A DNA stretch of 64,000 nt, taken from contig JAJFVK010000014.1 of NCBI GenBank assembly GCA_021371795.1, positions 1-64,000 on the forward strand, in the 5' to 3' direction. The position numbers and the translations under genes are program-made. The notes beneath the pieces were generated by a model. The model did no database searches and was not told where the DNA came from. It saw nothing but the letters and a program-made list of their open reading frames with translations. Below are positions 51,900 to 59,555 of the stretch, one piece after another (within the stretch, counting starts at the first letter, position 1; every line of letters starts with the position of its first letter). The DNA is from Planctomycetaceae bacterium (GTDB lineage Bacteria; Planctomycetota; Phycisphaerae; Sedimentisphaerales; UBA12454).

Positions 51900-51917
51900 T
51901 TTTTTGAGGAATCTCAA

Positions 51918-52295
51918 ATGAACATTTATGTAGGAAATTTGTCGAACGATTTAACAGAAGACCAGTTGAAACAAGCCTTTGAGGCTTACGGCGAGGTTAA
52001 GTCGGCAGCTATTATTAAGGATAAAATCACCGGCGAGCCCAGAGGCTTTGGCTTTGTTGAGATGCCGTCTAAAGAACAGGCAGCAGCAGCTATGCAGGAA
52101 CTTGACGGTAAAGACCTTGGCGGCAGAATGTTAAAGGTGAACGAAGCAAAAGAGAGAACAACTGGCGGCAGAGGTGGTTTCGGTGGCCCACGCAGAGGCG
52201 GTTTCGGCGGCGGTGGCGGCAGAGACAGCAGAGGCGGCGGCTTTAGAGGCAATAGAGACAGCGGTGGTAGCGGCGGCGGATATCGCTCACGCTAA
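51918..52295 (+). CDS. RRM-type RNA-binding protein
   Basis: A 125-residue protein with one RNA-recognition motif (about 1-80): RNP2 is IYVGNL and RNP1 is RGFGFVEM. The tail is Gly/Arg-rich. It resembles the Rbp proteins of cyanobacteria and planctomycetes, some of which are cold-induced. The start at 51918 (TGAGGA upstream) is chosen; the frame is open upstream to 51861 but runs through the hairpins. Expression may be controlled by the leader hairpin. Confidence 0.92.
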   Translation: MNIYVGNLSNDLTEDQLKQAFEAYGEVKSAAIIKDKITGEPRGFGFVEMPSKEQAAAAMQELDGKDLGGRMLKVNEAKERTTGGRGGFGGPRRGGFGGGGGRDSRGGGFRGNRDSGGSGGGYRSR

Positions 52296-52454
52296 TTGCC
52301 CAGCTTACTTATATGATTATCGGTAGTCTATATCCTGAACGGTGTGGACTGCTGTGATTTTAGAGTGAAAACCCTGTTTTTTGATGTTTTTCAGGCGATT
52401 TTTGCGCTTGACAAAATAATTACGAAATGAGATAATCCATTTTCTGTAAGTTTT

Positions 52455-52527
52455 TCCCCGATAGCTCAATCGGTAGAGCGAGCGGCTGTTAACCGCTAGG
52501 TCCTAGGTTCAAATCCTAGTCGGGGAG
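52455..52527 (+). tRNA. tRNA-Asn (GTT)
   Basis: A 73-nt cloverleaf with acceptor TCCCCGA/TCGGGGA, D-arm AGCTCAATCGGTAGAGC, anticodon loop CTGTTAA (GTT), and T-arm GGTTCAAATCC. CCA is not encoded. Confidence 0.95.
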
Positions 52528-52530
52528 ATT

Positions 52531-52563
52531 GTCCGCTATTGAAAAAATTGGCGGACTTTTTTA
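52531..52563 (+). terminator. Terminator after tRNA-Asn
   Basis: GTCCGC (52531-52536) and GCGGAC (52551-52556) form a 6-bp stem followed by a T-run. Confidence 0.8.
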
Positions 52564-52833
52564 TGCGCTCATTTCTGGATTTTATAGCCTTCCTAACCAT
52601 CGCTTTATCCGCTTGTTACAAAATATGTTACATGAAAAGTAGCTAAATTTTTTAAAGCAATAACCCCCTCCCCCGAACCTCTTGACCTGTTAACCCTAAA
52701 CAGTCCAGTTTGGTAAACTCTCAGATTCTCTGTTCTACTGACTAATTGGTTGAATAATCCTGTCCCATTTGGGGGATATACAAACAATTTTCAATTTGTG
52801 TGATCAGACGACGGGAAAAAATGCTGGTTGGCA
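52564..52833. other. Gene-free stretch after tRNA-Asn
   Basis: No gene is supported. A frame on the minus strand (52605-52787) has no ribosome-binding site and no recognisable sequence. A C-rich tract is at 52664-52676. No integrase or att repeat is seen next to the tRNA. Confidence 0.4.
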
Positions 52834-53049
52834 TTAGGCTTTATCGATTGTTATTCTTCTTTTAAGTTTGGTTGATATGGCGGCCAGCAGGATATGTTTT
52901 AAGCGGTCGAGTGTCAGACTGGAAAGATACTCATCTGTAAAATCGAATTTAAATGTTCCTCTGAAATTTTTTATCTTGTGCTCGACTTCGTTTCTTCCAA
53001 GCGAAGCAATTGCTATTGCCAAACGTTCATACAATCTTTCACTATCCAT
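52834..53049 (-). CDS. Small hypothetical protein
   Basis: A 71-residue protein with a helical N terminus and a C-terminal basic helix; the order of residues (FTDEYLSSLTLDRLKHILLAA) looks like a folded domain rather than a chance frame. The family is not recognised and the ribosome-binding site is weak. It is divergent from queA. Confidence 0.6.
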   Translation of the reverse strand: MDSERLYERLAIAIASLGRNEVEHKIKNFRGTFKFDFTDEYLSSLTLDRLKHILLAAISTKLKRRITIDKA

Positions 53050-53180
53050 TTACTCGCCCTGTATATATTGTTATTGTTATGCTTTTATCATCGGTTTTAT
53101 TGACCAGGTGCTTTATCAGCATCAAAAAAACTTCCACGATTTTTTTTGTTATTTTCCGAAAGGTCTGATAATTTAATGTA

Positions 53181-54236
53181 ATGAATACATTAGAATTTGA
53201 CTATTATTTGCCGCAGGAGTTAATTGCGCAAAAGCCGGCCGATTCTCGCGATTCAAGCCGAATGCTGGTTTTAAACCGTTCCACAGGCTCTATAGCCGAC
53301 AGCGGTTTTGGCGATATTATTAGACATTTGCAGAAGAACGATTGCCTTGTCATCAACAATACAAAGGTAATTCCGGCTAGATTCTATGCCCAAAAGAGCA
53401 CCGGTGCCGCGATTGAAGGCCTGTTTTTGTCTCTTGAACAGAGCTTTTGGAAAGCGATGCTGAAGAACTCCTCAAAGCTGAAAGAAGGTCAAATAATAAG
53501 CCTTTTAGACAGAGAAAAAAACAACTTCTGTCCGGCAAAACTTGAGACAAAACTCGACGCCGGCCAATGGCTTATCAGTCCTCAAAGTCCGCTGGATACC
53601 GACCGGATTTTGGAGACAATCGGCTTTACTCCCTTGCCTCCGTATATAAAAAGGCCGGAGCCTGTTTTGCAGCATCAGGAGGATTGCCGACGGTACCAGA
53701 CCGTTTACGCCCGCCACAACGGCGCAATTGCCGCCCCTACTGCGGGCCTGCATTTTACCCCTGAAATACTCGACAAAATCGTCGACCTCGGCGTTGCAGT
53801 TGCGCAAGTTACGCTGCACGTTGGCGCAGGAACTTTTCTGCCGGTAAAAACCGAAATACTCGAAGAGCACAAAATCCACAGTGAAGAATACTGCATCGAT
53901 GCGCCTAACGCGGCCATTATAAACAATTCCATCAATTCAGGCGGTAGAATCATAGCCATCGGCACAACATCCGTCAGAACGCTCGAAACCGTCGCGATTG
54001 CGGCGGGGGGCAGGAAGGTCATTCCATCAAAAGGCTCTACGAATCTTTTTATCCTGCCCGGCTTTAAGTTCCAGATTACAGACGCGATGGTTACAAATTT
54101 TCACCTGCCGAAATCTACATTATTGGCACTTGTGGCGGCGTTTGCCGGCATGGAAACGACATTAAAGGCGTACAGACACGCTGTGGAGCAAAAATATCGC
54201 TTTTATTCTTACGGCGATTGTATGTTGATTATATAG
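53181..54236 (+). CDS. queA: S-adenosylmethionine:tRNA ribosyltransferase-isomerase QueA
   Basis: Transfers the ribosyl part of SAM to preQ1 in tRNA, forming epoxyqueuosine; its tRNA substrates include those with GTN anticodons such as the nearby tRNA-Asn and tRNA-Asp. The 351-residue protein has the start FDYYLPQELIAQKPA, the HNGAIAAPTAGLHFTP region and the C-terminal DAMVTNFHLPKSTLL. Length is typical. No clear ribosome-binding site precedes the ATG. Confidence 0.97.
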   Translation: MNTLEFDYYLPQELIAQKPADSRDSSRMLVLNRSTGSIADSGFGDIIRHLQKNDCLVINNTKVIPARFYAQKSTGAAIEGLFLSLEQSFWKAMLKNSSKLKEGQIISLLDREKNNFCPAKLETKLDAGQWLISPQSPLDTDRILETIGFTPLPPYIKRPEPVLQHQEDCRRYQTVYARHNGAIAAPTAGLHFTPEILDKIVDLGVAVAQVTLHVGAGTFLPVKTEILEEHKIHSEEYCIDAPNAAIINNSINSGGRIIAIGTTSVRTLETVAIAAGGRKVIPSKGSTNLFILPGFKFQITDAMVTNFHLPKSTLLALVAAFAGMETTLKAYRHAVEQKYRFYSYGDCMLII

Positions 54237-54321
54237 ATTAAATTGTTGCCTAAGGATAAAGTGCCGATATAATGACTGGCTTGTAATAAATTTTAGATTT
54301 AGTTATGTAGGGTTAGTAGAA

Positions 54322-54780
54322 ATGATTTTGACACAAATTCTTGAACCGACTTGTGTAAAGGTTCCGCTTGAAGGCACAGATAAAGAATCTGTAATAAAGG
54401 AACTCGTTGACCTTCTTGGCGCAGCAAATTTATTAAATGACAAACAGCAGGTTTTCCAGTCTGTTATCACACGCGAAAGCACAAAGAGTACCGGCATTGG
54501 TTTCGGTATAGCTATTCCGCACGGCAAATGCAATGGCGTAAAAGAGCTTGTAATGGCGATAGGCATTTCACACAAAGGCCTTGATTTTCAGAGCATTGAC
54601 AACAAACCTGTTTACATTATTGTTTTGCTGGCTTCACCGGTTGACAGAACTGGCCCGCACATCCAGGCATTGGCCAGAATCAGCAGATTAATGCTTGATG
54701 AGGAATTTAAAACAACGCTTCAAAACTCACAATCCGCCGAACAGTTGTATAAATTGATCAGCGAAAAAGAAGCTGAATAA
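54322..54780 (+). CDS. PTS IIA-like protein, PtsN type
   Basis: A 152-residue IIA-Ntr/fructose-type domain. The active His is in IPHGK (His67), the site phosphorylated by HPr-like proteins. Such proteins often regulate carbon, nitrogen or potassium metabolism, sometimes together with sigma-54 genes. A promoter-like TTGCCT-N16-TATAAT lies at 54246-54273. No other PTS gene is in the window. Confidence 0.9.
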   Translation: MILTQILEPTCVKVPLEGTDKESVIKELVDLLGAANLLNDKQQVFQSVITRESTKSTGIGFGIAIPHGKCNGVKELVMAIGISHKGLDFQSIDNKPVYIIVLLASPVDRTGPHIQALARISRLMLDEEFKTTLQNSQSAEQLYKLISEKEAE

Positions 54781-54853
54781 CTCCCTGTGCGGTTAGGATA
54801 GGGACCCAAAACACATAAGAAGTGCGTTTATGTTCAAGTGTAGCGGTATTCGC

Positions 54854-55147
54854 TTATTGCTCTACGATAAGTTCTTCGAGCAGTCTGTCGATAGTAGCAT
54901 CGAGTTTTTCATCGATTTGATATTCACCCATACTGATTTGTCTGCGGACGGTCGTTATTTTCTCGTATCTTACTTCCGGCAGTTGGGCGATTTTATCCAA
55001 AAGCTGCGAAAGCGGTTTTTTGGCCGCCGACTGCAGCATTTCTTCTGTTCTTATATCATCTGTGGGATTTAACTCTTCGCACTCATTCAAATTGAGCCTG
55101 CGATTAGAAGCCATGGTGTTATGTAATTGTGTTTTAAATTGTTTCAT
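54854..55147 (-). CDS. Second FlgM-like anti-sigma-28 factor
   Basis: A 97-residue protein if the ATG at 55147 is used; a TTG at 55213 would add 22 residues. The C-terminal part (YEKITTVRRQISMGEYQID followed by a helix) is a closer fit to the FlgM pattern than the gene at 14067. The N-terminal part is polar and probably disordered. A TAAAGTTT element upstream resembles the -35 of FliA promoters. It is far from the flagellar block, which is unusual. Confidence 0.65.
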   Translation of the reverse strand: MKQFKTQLHNTMASNRRLNLNECEELNPTDDIRTEEMLQSAAKKPLSQLLDKIAQLPEVRYEKITTVRRQISMGEYQIDEKLDATIDRLLEELIVEQ

Positions 55148-55301
55148 TTCCGCTAAAACCTTTCTCGAATACAATTTAGCCCGAGAATAATCCGTTTTTT
55201 CAGCTAAATCCAAAGGCTCAAAGCATTTCGGCTTTTACGAGCCCCTATATGTTGTGTCCCGTTAATCCATTACGGCTTTAAATTTATTACTTACAATACT
55301 G

Positions 55302-55330
55302 ATATCGTCTGTATGAAAATCAAAACTTTA
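55302..55330 (-). promoter_or_regulatory. Sigma-28-like promoter of second FlgM gene
   Basis: Reading on the minus strand, TAAAGTTT (55330-55323) is followed after 13 bp by GACGATAT (55309-55302). The -35 is an exact consensus match and the -10 shares CGATA, but the spacer is 2 bp longer than usual. Confidence 0.5.
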
Positions 55331-55717
55331 AAAAAGTTTTAACTTTTTTATATATATTTAAATGTTGCGTTTTTGCATAAAAACTGTGTTTTTAGCCCTG
55401 TTACTGCATATTATCAAGGCTGTTTATTTTAATTTAAGCTACGATGTAATTGATAATTTGGCGAATTTGATGGGATACAACATATTGTGTGTCGAGGTCC
55501 TAAAACAAGCATAAATTGTTTCGTTGATGGAGAATTGGTTTACATAAAATGGAAAAAGTAAATTTTTAAATGTGGTTGTGCGGTTCGTAAACTTCTTCAA
55601 CAGCTTTGCTTAACAGTTATGAACGAGATGAAAATTATTAAGAATCCGGATTAATATAGCTTGACAAACTAATTTTTGCGATTACTTTTATACATCTCAA
55701 TTAGATGAGCAATTTAC
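55331..55717. other. AT-rich gene-free stretch before tRNA-Asp
   Basis: No coding frame or clear repeat is seen. The stretch is AT-rich and probably holds the promoter of tRNA-Asp. Confidence 0.4.
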
Positions 55718-55791
55718 GGGGCCGTAGCTCAATTGGCTAGAGCATCGGACTGTCGATCCGAAGGTTGAGGGTTCGAACCCCTTCGGCCTCG
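55718..55791 (+). tRNA. tRNA-Asp (GTC)
   Basis: A 74-nt cloverleaf: acceptor GGGGCCG/CGGCCTC (one G-T pair), D-arm AGCTCAATTGGCTAGAGC, anticodon loop CTGTCGA (GTC), and T-arm GGTTCGAACCC. CCA is not encoded. Confidence 0.95.
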
Positions 55792-55798
55792 TTAATGT

Positions 55799-55836
55799 AA
55801 AACCTTGCAGGTAAATAACTTGCAAGGTTTTTTTTG
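55799..55836 (+). terminator. Terminator after tRNA-Asp
   Basis: AACCTTGCA (55801-55809) and TGCAAGGTT (55821-55829) form a 9-bp stem followed by eight or more T residues. Confidence 0.88.
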
Positions 55837-55852
55837 TTTCACTAAAAATATC

Positions 55853-56196
55853 AAAAAAAGCAAGTGCACCAAAATGCACTAAAAAGAATTGGATCAGGTC
55901 TGTGAAAATTAGAGCTGGAGAGGTGGTGAGAAGGTCTAAATTTGAGAATTGATCCAAAAGTGTTAAAATCTTATCTATTTAATAGATTGATAATTTTTCT
56001 TAAAACCCCGTATTTACCACAGTTGAAATGGGTAAGTAATTAGGTTATAATTGGCCGTCGATAGCTTGGGTTAGTCCTTTTGTTAAGGACGGGGCGGATT
56101 TGGAAGAAAGCGAGAAAACGAGCCATTTCTTTTTTCCTCTATTATTAGCTCCTTAAAGTGAATTTGTAATTATTTATTTTTTTGGAGGACGAGAAA
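55853..56196 (+). repeat. Conserved PEP-CTERM gene leader, copy 1
   Basis: About 340 bp nearly identical in large parts to copy 2 (56952-57307). It contains, in order: AGCAAGTGCACC, an inverted repeat TTGGATCA/TGATCCAA (55889-55896, 55950-55957), two AGGTCT words, TTACC/GGTAA arms flanking the -35 box, a sigma-70 promoter, a GTCCTT/AAGGAC hairpin (56074-56090) and a ribosome-binding site. Each copy sits before a PEP-CTERM gene. Confidence 0.8.
56023..56051 (+). promoter_or_regulatory. Sigma-70 promoter of first PEP-CTERM gene
   Basis: TTGAAA (56023-56028), a 17-bp spacer and TATAAT (56046-56051). It is repeated exactly in copy 2. TTACC and GGTAA arms on either side of the -35 could be an operator. 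Confidence 0.72.
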
Positions 56197-56892
56197 ATGA
56201 AGAAAACGGTCATAGTTTGCGCAATTGTTATGCTTGTGATTGGTCTGTCAGCCAATACAAATGCTGCGTATGTAGAAACATTCGACAGTAGTAACGCCGG
56301 TTGGTTGTGGATGAACCAGAGCTATGTTCAAACGGCTACCACCTATAACAGCACCGGAGGTAATACTGATGGGTACATAAGTTGCATTGCTACCACTTTG
56401 TCGCGTGTTGTTGGCATTAATCCTACTAATATTGTTGGTGGGGTTGGAACCGGACAAACGACTTGGACGGATCTAACTGACAGTACATTGACTGTGGATT
56501 TTAAAGTTAGCGGCACTGCTACGGCTCAGGATGGCGGTACCCCAATGGTAAGGTTCTACGTCGCCAGCGGCGGCACATACTATATCGCTAAGGAGGCCTA
56601 CAGCTGGAATCCAAACAGCGACATAAGTTGGACAACACATCAGATAGCTTTGTTGGCGGAAAATTTTGTATGTGAGTTAGGAAGCAAATCCTTTGCAGAT
56701 GTAATCGCTAATGCAGACGATATAGGCCTGCAGTGCGGCCCCAGTGATGGCGCAACTTATGTAGACGTTCCTGGAATCGGCTTTGCCGGCGATGCAACGC
56801 TTATGTTTGATAACTTCGGTACAATTCCAGAACCAGCAACAATAAGTATTCTTGCAATAGGTGCATTGGGTCTGATTCGCAGAAAAAAATAG
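56197..56892 (+). CDS. PEP-CTERM sorted surface protein A
   Basis: A 231-residue exported protein. The signal peptide (about 1-22) is followed by a Thr/Ser/Gly-rich beta region that looks like a secreted binding domain, and the C terminus is a PEP-CTERM tag (PEPATISILAIGALGLIRRKK at the very end, proline motif then membrane span then basic tail). Such tags are cut by exosortase after export. The start at 56197 has GGAGG upstream; a TTG at 56182 lies inside that site. No exosortase gene is in the window. The ligand is unknown. Confidence 0.85.
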   Translation: MKKTVIVCAIVMLVIGLSANTNAAYVETFDSSNAGWLWMNQSYVQTATTYNSTGGNTDGYISCIATTLSRVVGINPTNIVGGVGTGQTTWTDLTDSTLTVDFKVSGTATAQDGGTPMVRFYVASGGTYYIAKEAYSWNPNSDISWTTHQIALLAENFVCELGSKSFADVIANADDIGLQCGPSDGATYVDVPGIGFAGDATLMFDNFGTIPEPATISILAIGALGLIRRKK

Positions 56893-56918
56893 AATCATCA
56901 AAAATTAATGAATTTAAA

Positions 56919-56947
56919 ACGGCAGGATTATTCTTGCCGTTTTTTTT
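56919..56947 (+). terminator. Terminator of first PEP-CTERM gene
   Basis: ACGGCAGG (56919-56926) and CTTGCCGT (56933-56940) form an 8-bp stem with one G-T pair, followed by T residues. The same hairpin ends the second PEP-CTERM gene. Confidence 0.88.
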
Positions 56948-56951
56948 GTGA

Positions 56952-57307
56952 ATAAAAAAGCAAGTGCACCAAAATACACCAAAAGGAAGAAGGTCAGGTC
57001 TGTGAAAATTAAGAAAAATTCGAGTGAGAGAAGGTCTAAAATTGAGTATTGATCTAACTTTCAAATCTACCTACTTAATAGATTGAGAAGATTTTTCTTG
57101 AAACCCGTATTTACCACAGTTGAAATGGGTAAGTAATTAGGCTATAATTAACTATCGTAGTTTGGGTTAGTCCTTTTGTTAGGGACGGAGCGGAAGATTT
57201 GGAAGAAGGCGAGAAAACGAGCCATTTCTTTTTTCCTATCTATTATTTAGCTCCTTAAAGTAAATTTGTAATTATTTATTATTTTATTTTTTGGAAGGAA
57301 AGAGAAA
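56952..57307 (+). repeat. Conserved PEP-CTERM gene leader, copy 2
   Basis: Second copy of the leader described at 55853. The dyad arms change together in part (AGGTCA at 56991-56996, TGATCT at 57050-57055), and the transcribed hairpin keeps pairing (GTCCTT at 57170-57175, AGGGAC at 57181-57186). The promoter box is unchanged. Confidence 0.8.
57120..57148 (+). promoter_or_regulatory. Sigma-70 promoter of second PEP-CTERM gene
   Basis: TTGAAA (57120-57125), a 17-bp spacer and TATAAT (57143-57148), the same as copy 1 except for one spacer base. Confidence 0.72.
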
Positions 57308-57946
57308 ATGAAAAAGTTAGTAGCAATTTGTGCGGTATTAGTCACAGTCACCGCCAGTCTTATGGCTGCACCAGTTACCGGCACCTATGATTCCCGCACA
57401 GAGGGTTCAACGATTATTGCGAATGTTCCTTATGTGGAAGGTGCAACTGTTTCATCATTTTGGGAAGATGTCACAGGAGATGTCGGAATGTTCGATGCTT
57501 GGGGGTACTCTGGCGATACTCAGTGGTATATTGAAGCACATGACCCTGCTTGGGAAGACGGAATCTATTGTGGCTTTATTCAGCTCAACAGCTTCGGTAA
57601 CGCCCCGTGGTTCGGAGACAATCCAACAGAGGTCGGCGGCTACGAAGGGCTGATTACAGAGTGGACACTGGAGGAAACTTACACAGGGGAAGTTCTTGAC
57701 CTTGTACTAAGAGGCACTGCTGTCCTGGACAAAAAACACATGATGCCTTGGTACCCAATCACAATGGATAAGTTCGTGGACATGTCGCCAGTGTCAATCA
57801 GTTTTGAAATGGGGTTTAATGGCGTATCTGATGAAGGTTATATCGGCGGTACTCCTGATTATCTTGTCGTTACAGTCATTCCTGAACCAGCAACAATAAG
57901 TATTCTTGCAATAGGTGCATTAGGTCTGATTCGCAGAAAAAAATAG
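57308..57946 (+). CDS. PEP-CTERM sorted surface protein B
   Basis: A 212-residue exported protein with a signal peptide (about 1-20), a beta-rich and Trp-rich body, and the same PEP-CTERM tag as protein A. The bodies of A and B are unrelated to the eye; only signal layout, tag, terminator and leader match. A GGAAGG site precedes the ATG. Exosortase processing to the outer surface is inferred. Confidence 0.83.
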   Translation: MKKLVAICAVLVTVTASLMAAPVTGTYDSRTEGSTIIANVPYVEGATVSSFWEDVTGDVGMFDAWGYSGDTQWYIEAHDPAWEDGIYCGFIQLNSFGNAPWFGDNPTEVGGYEGLITEWTLEETYTGEVLDLVLRGTAVLDKKHMMPWYPITMDKFVDMSPVSISFEMGFNGVSDEGYIGGTPDYLVVTVIPEPATISILAIGALGLIRRKK

Positions 57947-57972
57947 AATCATCAAAAATTAATGAATTTAAA

Positions 57973-58000
57973 ACGGCAGGATTATTCTTGCCGTTTTTTT
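57973..58000 (+). terminator. Terminator of second PEP-CTERM gene
   Basis: ACGGCAGG (57973-57980) and CTTGCCGT (57987-57994) with a T-run, the same hairpin as at 56919. Confidence 0.88.
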
Positions 58001-58177
58001 GTGAATAAAAAAGCAAATATGTACCGGTTCAGTTTGAAATGGACAAATCCATTTTACAGTTAAGTGACTGCTTTGCTTTGGTATCCAGTAGTGCTCCAGT
58101 GAGTCTCTTATCATCACCACCACCACTACTATATATTGGAATTGGTGGAGTCAAGTAAATACCCACTTCTTAGAAAT

Positions 58178-58389
58178 GAGGGGTGCATCAAGATTTTTCG
58201 GCACTTCTTCATTTATCGTAACAAAAACAAACGTTATTTGTTCTTCAAAAATGCGGTTTTATATAAGTTTATGTCAGTGGTTACTATGCTATCAGCCATT
58301 GCAAAGTAAGATGACCATTCTTAACTGACGTTTGCTATTAAAGTTAAGCGTGGGAGTACAACGTGCCACTATTTTTTGATGCACCCCTC
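58178..58389. mobile_element. MITE-like element, 212 bp
   Basis: Perfect 14-bp terminal inverted repeats, GAGGGGTGCATCAA (58178-58191) and TTGATGCACCCCTC (58376-58389), bound an AT-rich, non-coding 212-bp segment. The size and ends fit a miniature inverted-repeat element moved by a transposase encoded elsewhere. No target duplication is obvious. The family is not assigned. Confidence 0.7.
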
Positions 58390-58669
58390 TGTCACACCAA
58401 AAAGTGAAGAATATTGACAGTTACATGAATTTTCATTATACTCAAGCTTTTATTCTTATTGGATTTAAGTTTTGCGAAATCACACCAAGTGAAAAACGCT
58501 ATTATGTAGGTTTGTCATCTGGATAAACGGGTTGTAGGCGTATGTAAATCGTTATTTTGTAACAGGTTATATCTTCGACAGGTTTGTAAAGTTGTCCCGT
58601 TCGGGGAGTTTTCAGAGATTCTATACAGCCTCATTTTTTTGCCGACCTTTGTGTCCCAGTATTTTGTTA
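58390..58669. other. Gene-free stretch after the MITE-like element
   Basis: No coding frame. The word TCACACCA followed by AGTGAA occurs twice (near 58393 and 58481), with TCAC/GTGA arms in each case. The role is unknown. Confidence 0.35.
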
Positions 58670-58698
58670 TTTAAAGATTATTTATTATTATATATAAT
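58670..58698 (+). promoter_or_regulatory. Promoter adjoining the kinase start codon
   Basis: TTTAAA (58670-58675), a 17-bp spacer and TATAAT (58693-58698). The ATG at 58710 lies 11 nt past the -10 and has no ribosome-binding site, so the mRNA may be leaderless. Confidence 0.5.
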
Positions 58699-58709
58699 TG
58701 ACAATATAA

Positions 58710-59555
58710 ATGGCTATTGAACGATTTGAATTAGAAGGTTTTACAATCATCAAAAAACTTGGCGTAGGAGCCAGGAGCATGATTTTCCTTGCCAAAGACA
58801 AGGAAAGCGGCCAGACCGTTGCGCTCAAACGAGCCGTATATGAAACACCTGAAGATTACCGTATTTTTGAGCAAATAGAAAATGAATATGAGGTTTCAAA
58901 GGCAGTCAATCATCCTTATCTCCGCAAATGCAATAAGCTGATTAAAATTCGCAAACTTCTCAAAGTAAAAGAATTGTGTCTGTCGATGGATTTGTTTGAG
59001 GGCGAATCGCTTGAGAGGTCAAAAGGTTTGAGTCTTGGCGATGTGCTTTTGGTTTTCAGAATGGTTGCCGAGGGACTGGGCGCGATGCATCAGCAGGGAT
59101 ACATTCACTGCGATATCAAACCAAATAATATTCTCATCAATAACGAATCCGGAGCTATCAGCATTATCGACCTCGGACAGGGCTGTAAAATCGGAACTGT
59201 AAAGCCGCGAATTCAGGGTACGCCCGATTACATCGCTCCCGAACAGGTTAAGAGAATGCACTTAGACGCGCGAACGGATATTTTCAATCTCGGTGCGACA
59301 ATGTACTGGGCGCTGACAGGCAAAAATGTGCCGACGCTGATTCCGCAGGGCAACGATCTTGCGGCGCTTCTGGGGCAGAAAGGTCTTACCGCTCCGCATC
59401 AAATTTATAAAAAAATTCCGATAAGCGTTTCGAATCTTGTCGTTGATTGCGTTAAGGAAGAACCTTCAAAACGTCCCACGTCGATGGCGAACGTGATTAC
59501 AAGGCTCGACTTGCTGATTCACAGCATCTTCTCCAAAAGGATAGGCGGACAATAA
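58710..59555 (+). CDS. Serine/threonine protein kinase
   Basis: A 281-residue Hanks-type kinase without a membrane span. Lys40 (VALK) is the ATP-binding lysine; the catalytic loop reads HCDIKPNN, Cys replacing the usual Arg of HRD; the metal motif is DLG in place of DFG; then GTPDYIAPEQ and DIFNLGATMYWALTG. The key catalytic residues are kept, so activity is likely. It is followed without a gap by a phosphatase gene, forming a kinase-phosphatase pair. Confidence 0.92.
   Translation: MAIERFELEGFTIIKKLGVGARSMIFLAKDKESGQTVALKRAVYETPEDYRIFEQIENEYEVSKAVNHPYLRKCNKLIKIRKLLKVKELCLSMDLFEGESLERSKGLSLGDVLLVFRMVAEGLGAMHQQGYIHCDIKPNNILINNESGAISIIDLGQGCKIGTVKPRIQGTPDYIAPEQVKRMHLDARTDIFNLGATMYWALTGKNVPTLIPQGNDLAALLGQKGLTAPHQIYKKIPISVSNLVVDCVKEEPSKRPTSMANVITRLDLLIHSIFSKRIGGQ

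Noticed and set aside
52605-52787. Possible 60-residue gene on the minus strand after tRNA-Asn
   Set aside because: No ribosome-binding site, no recognisable sequence, and it crosses a C-rich tract; probably a chance frame.
52455-53049. tRNA-Asn as an integration site of a genomic island
   Set aside because: No integrase gene and no direct repeat of the tRNA 3' end was found downstream.
56013-56030. DnaA box in the PEP-CTERM leader (TTTACCACA)
   Set aside because: Two mismatches to the consensus and no cluster; it overlaps a good promoter -35 region.
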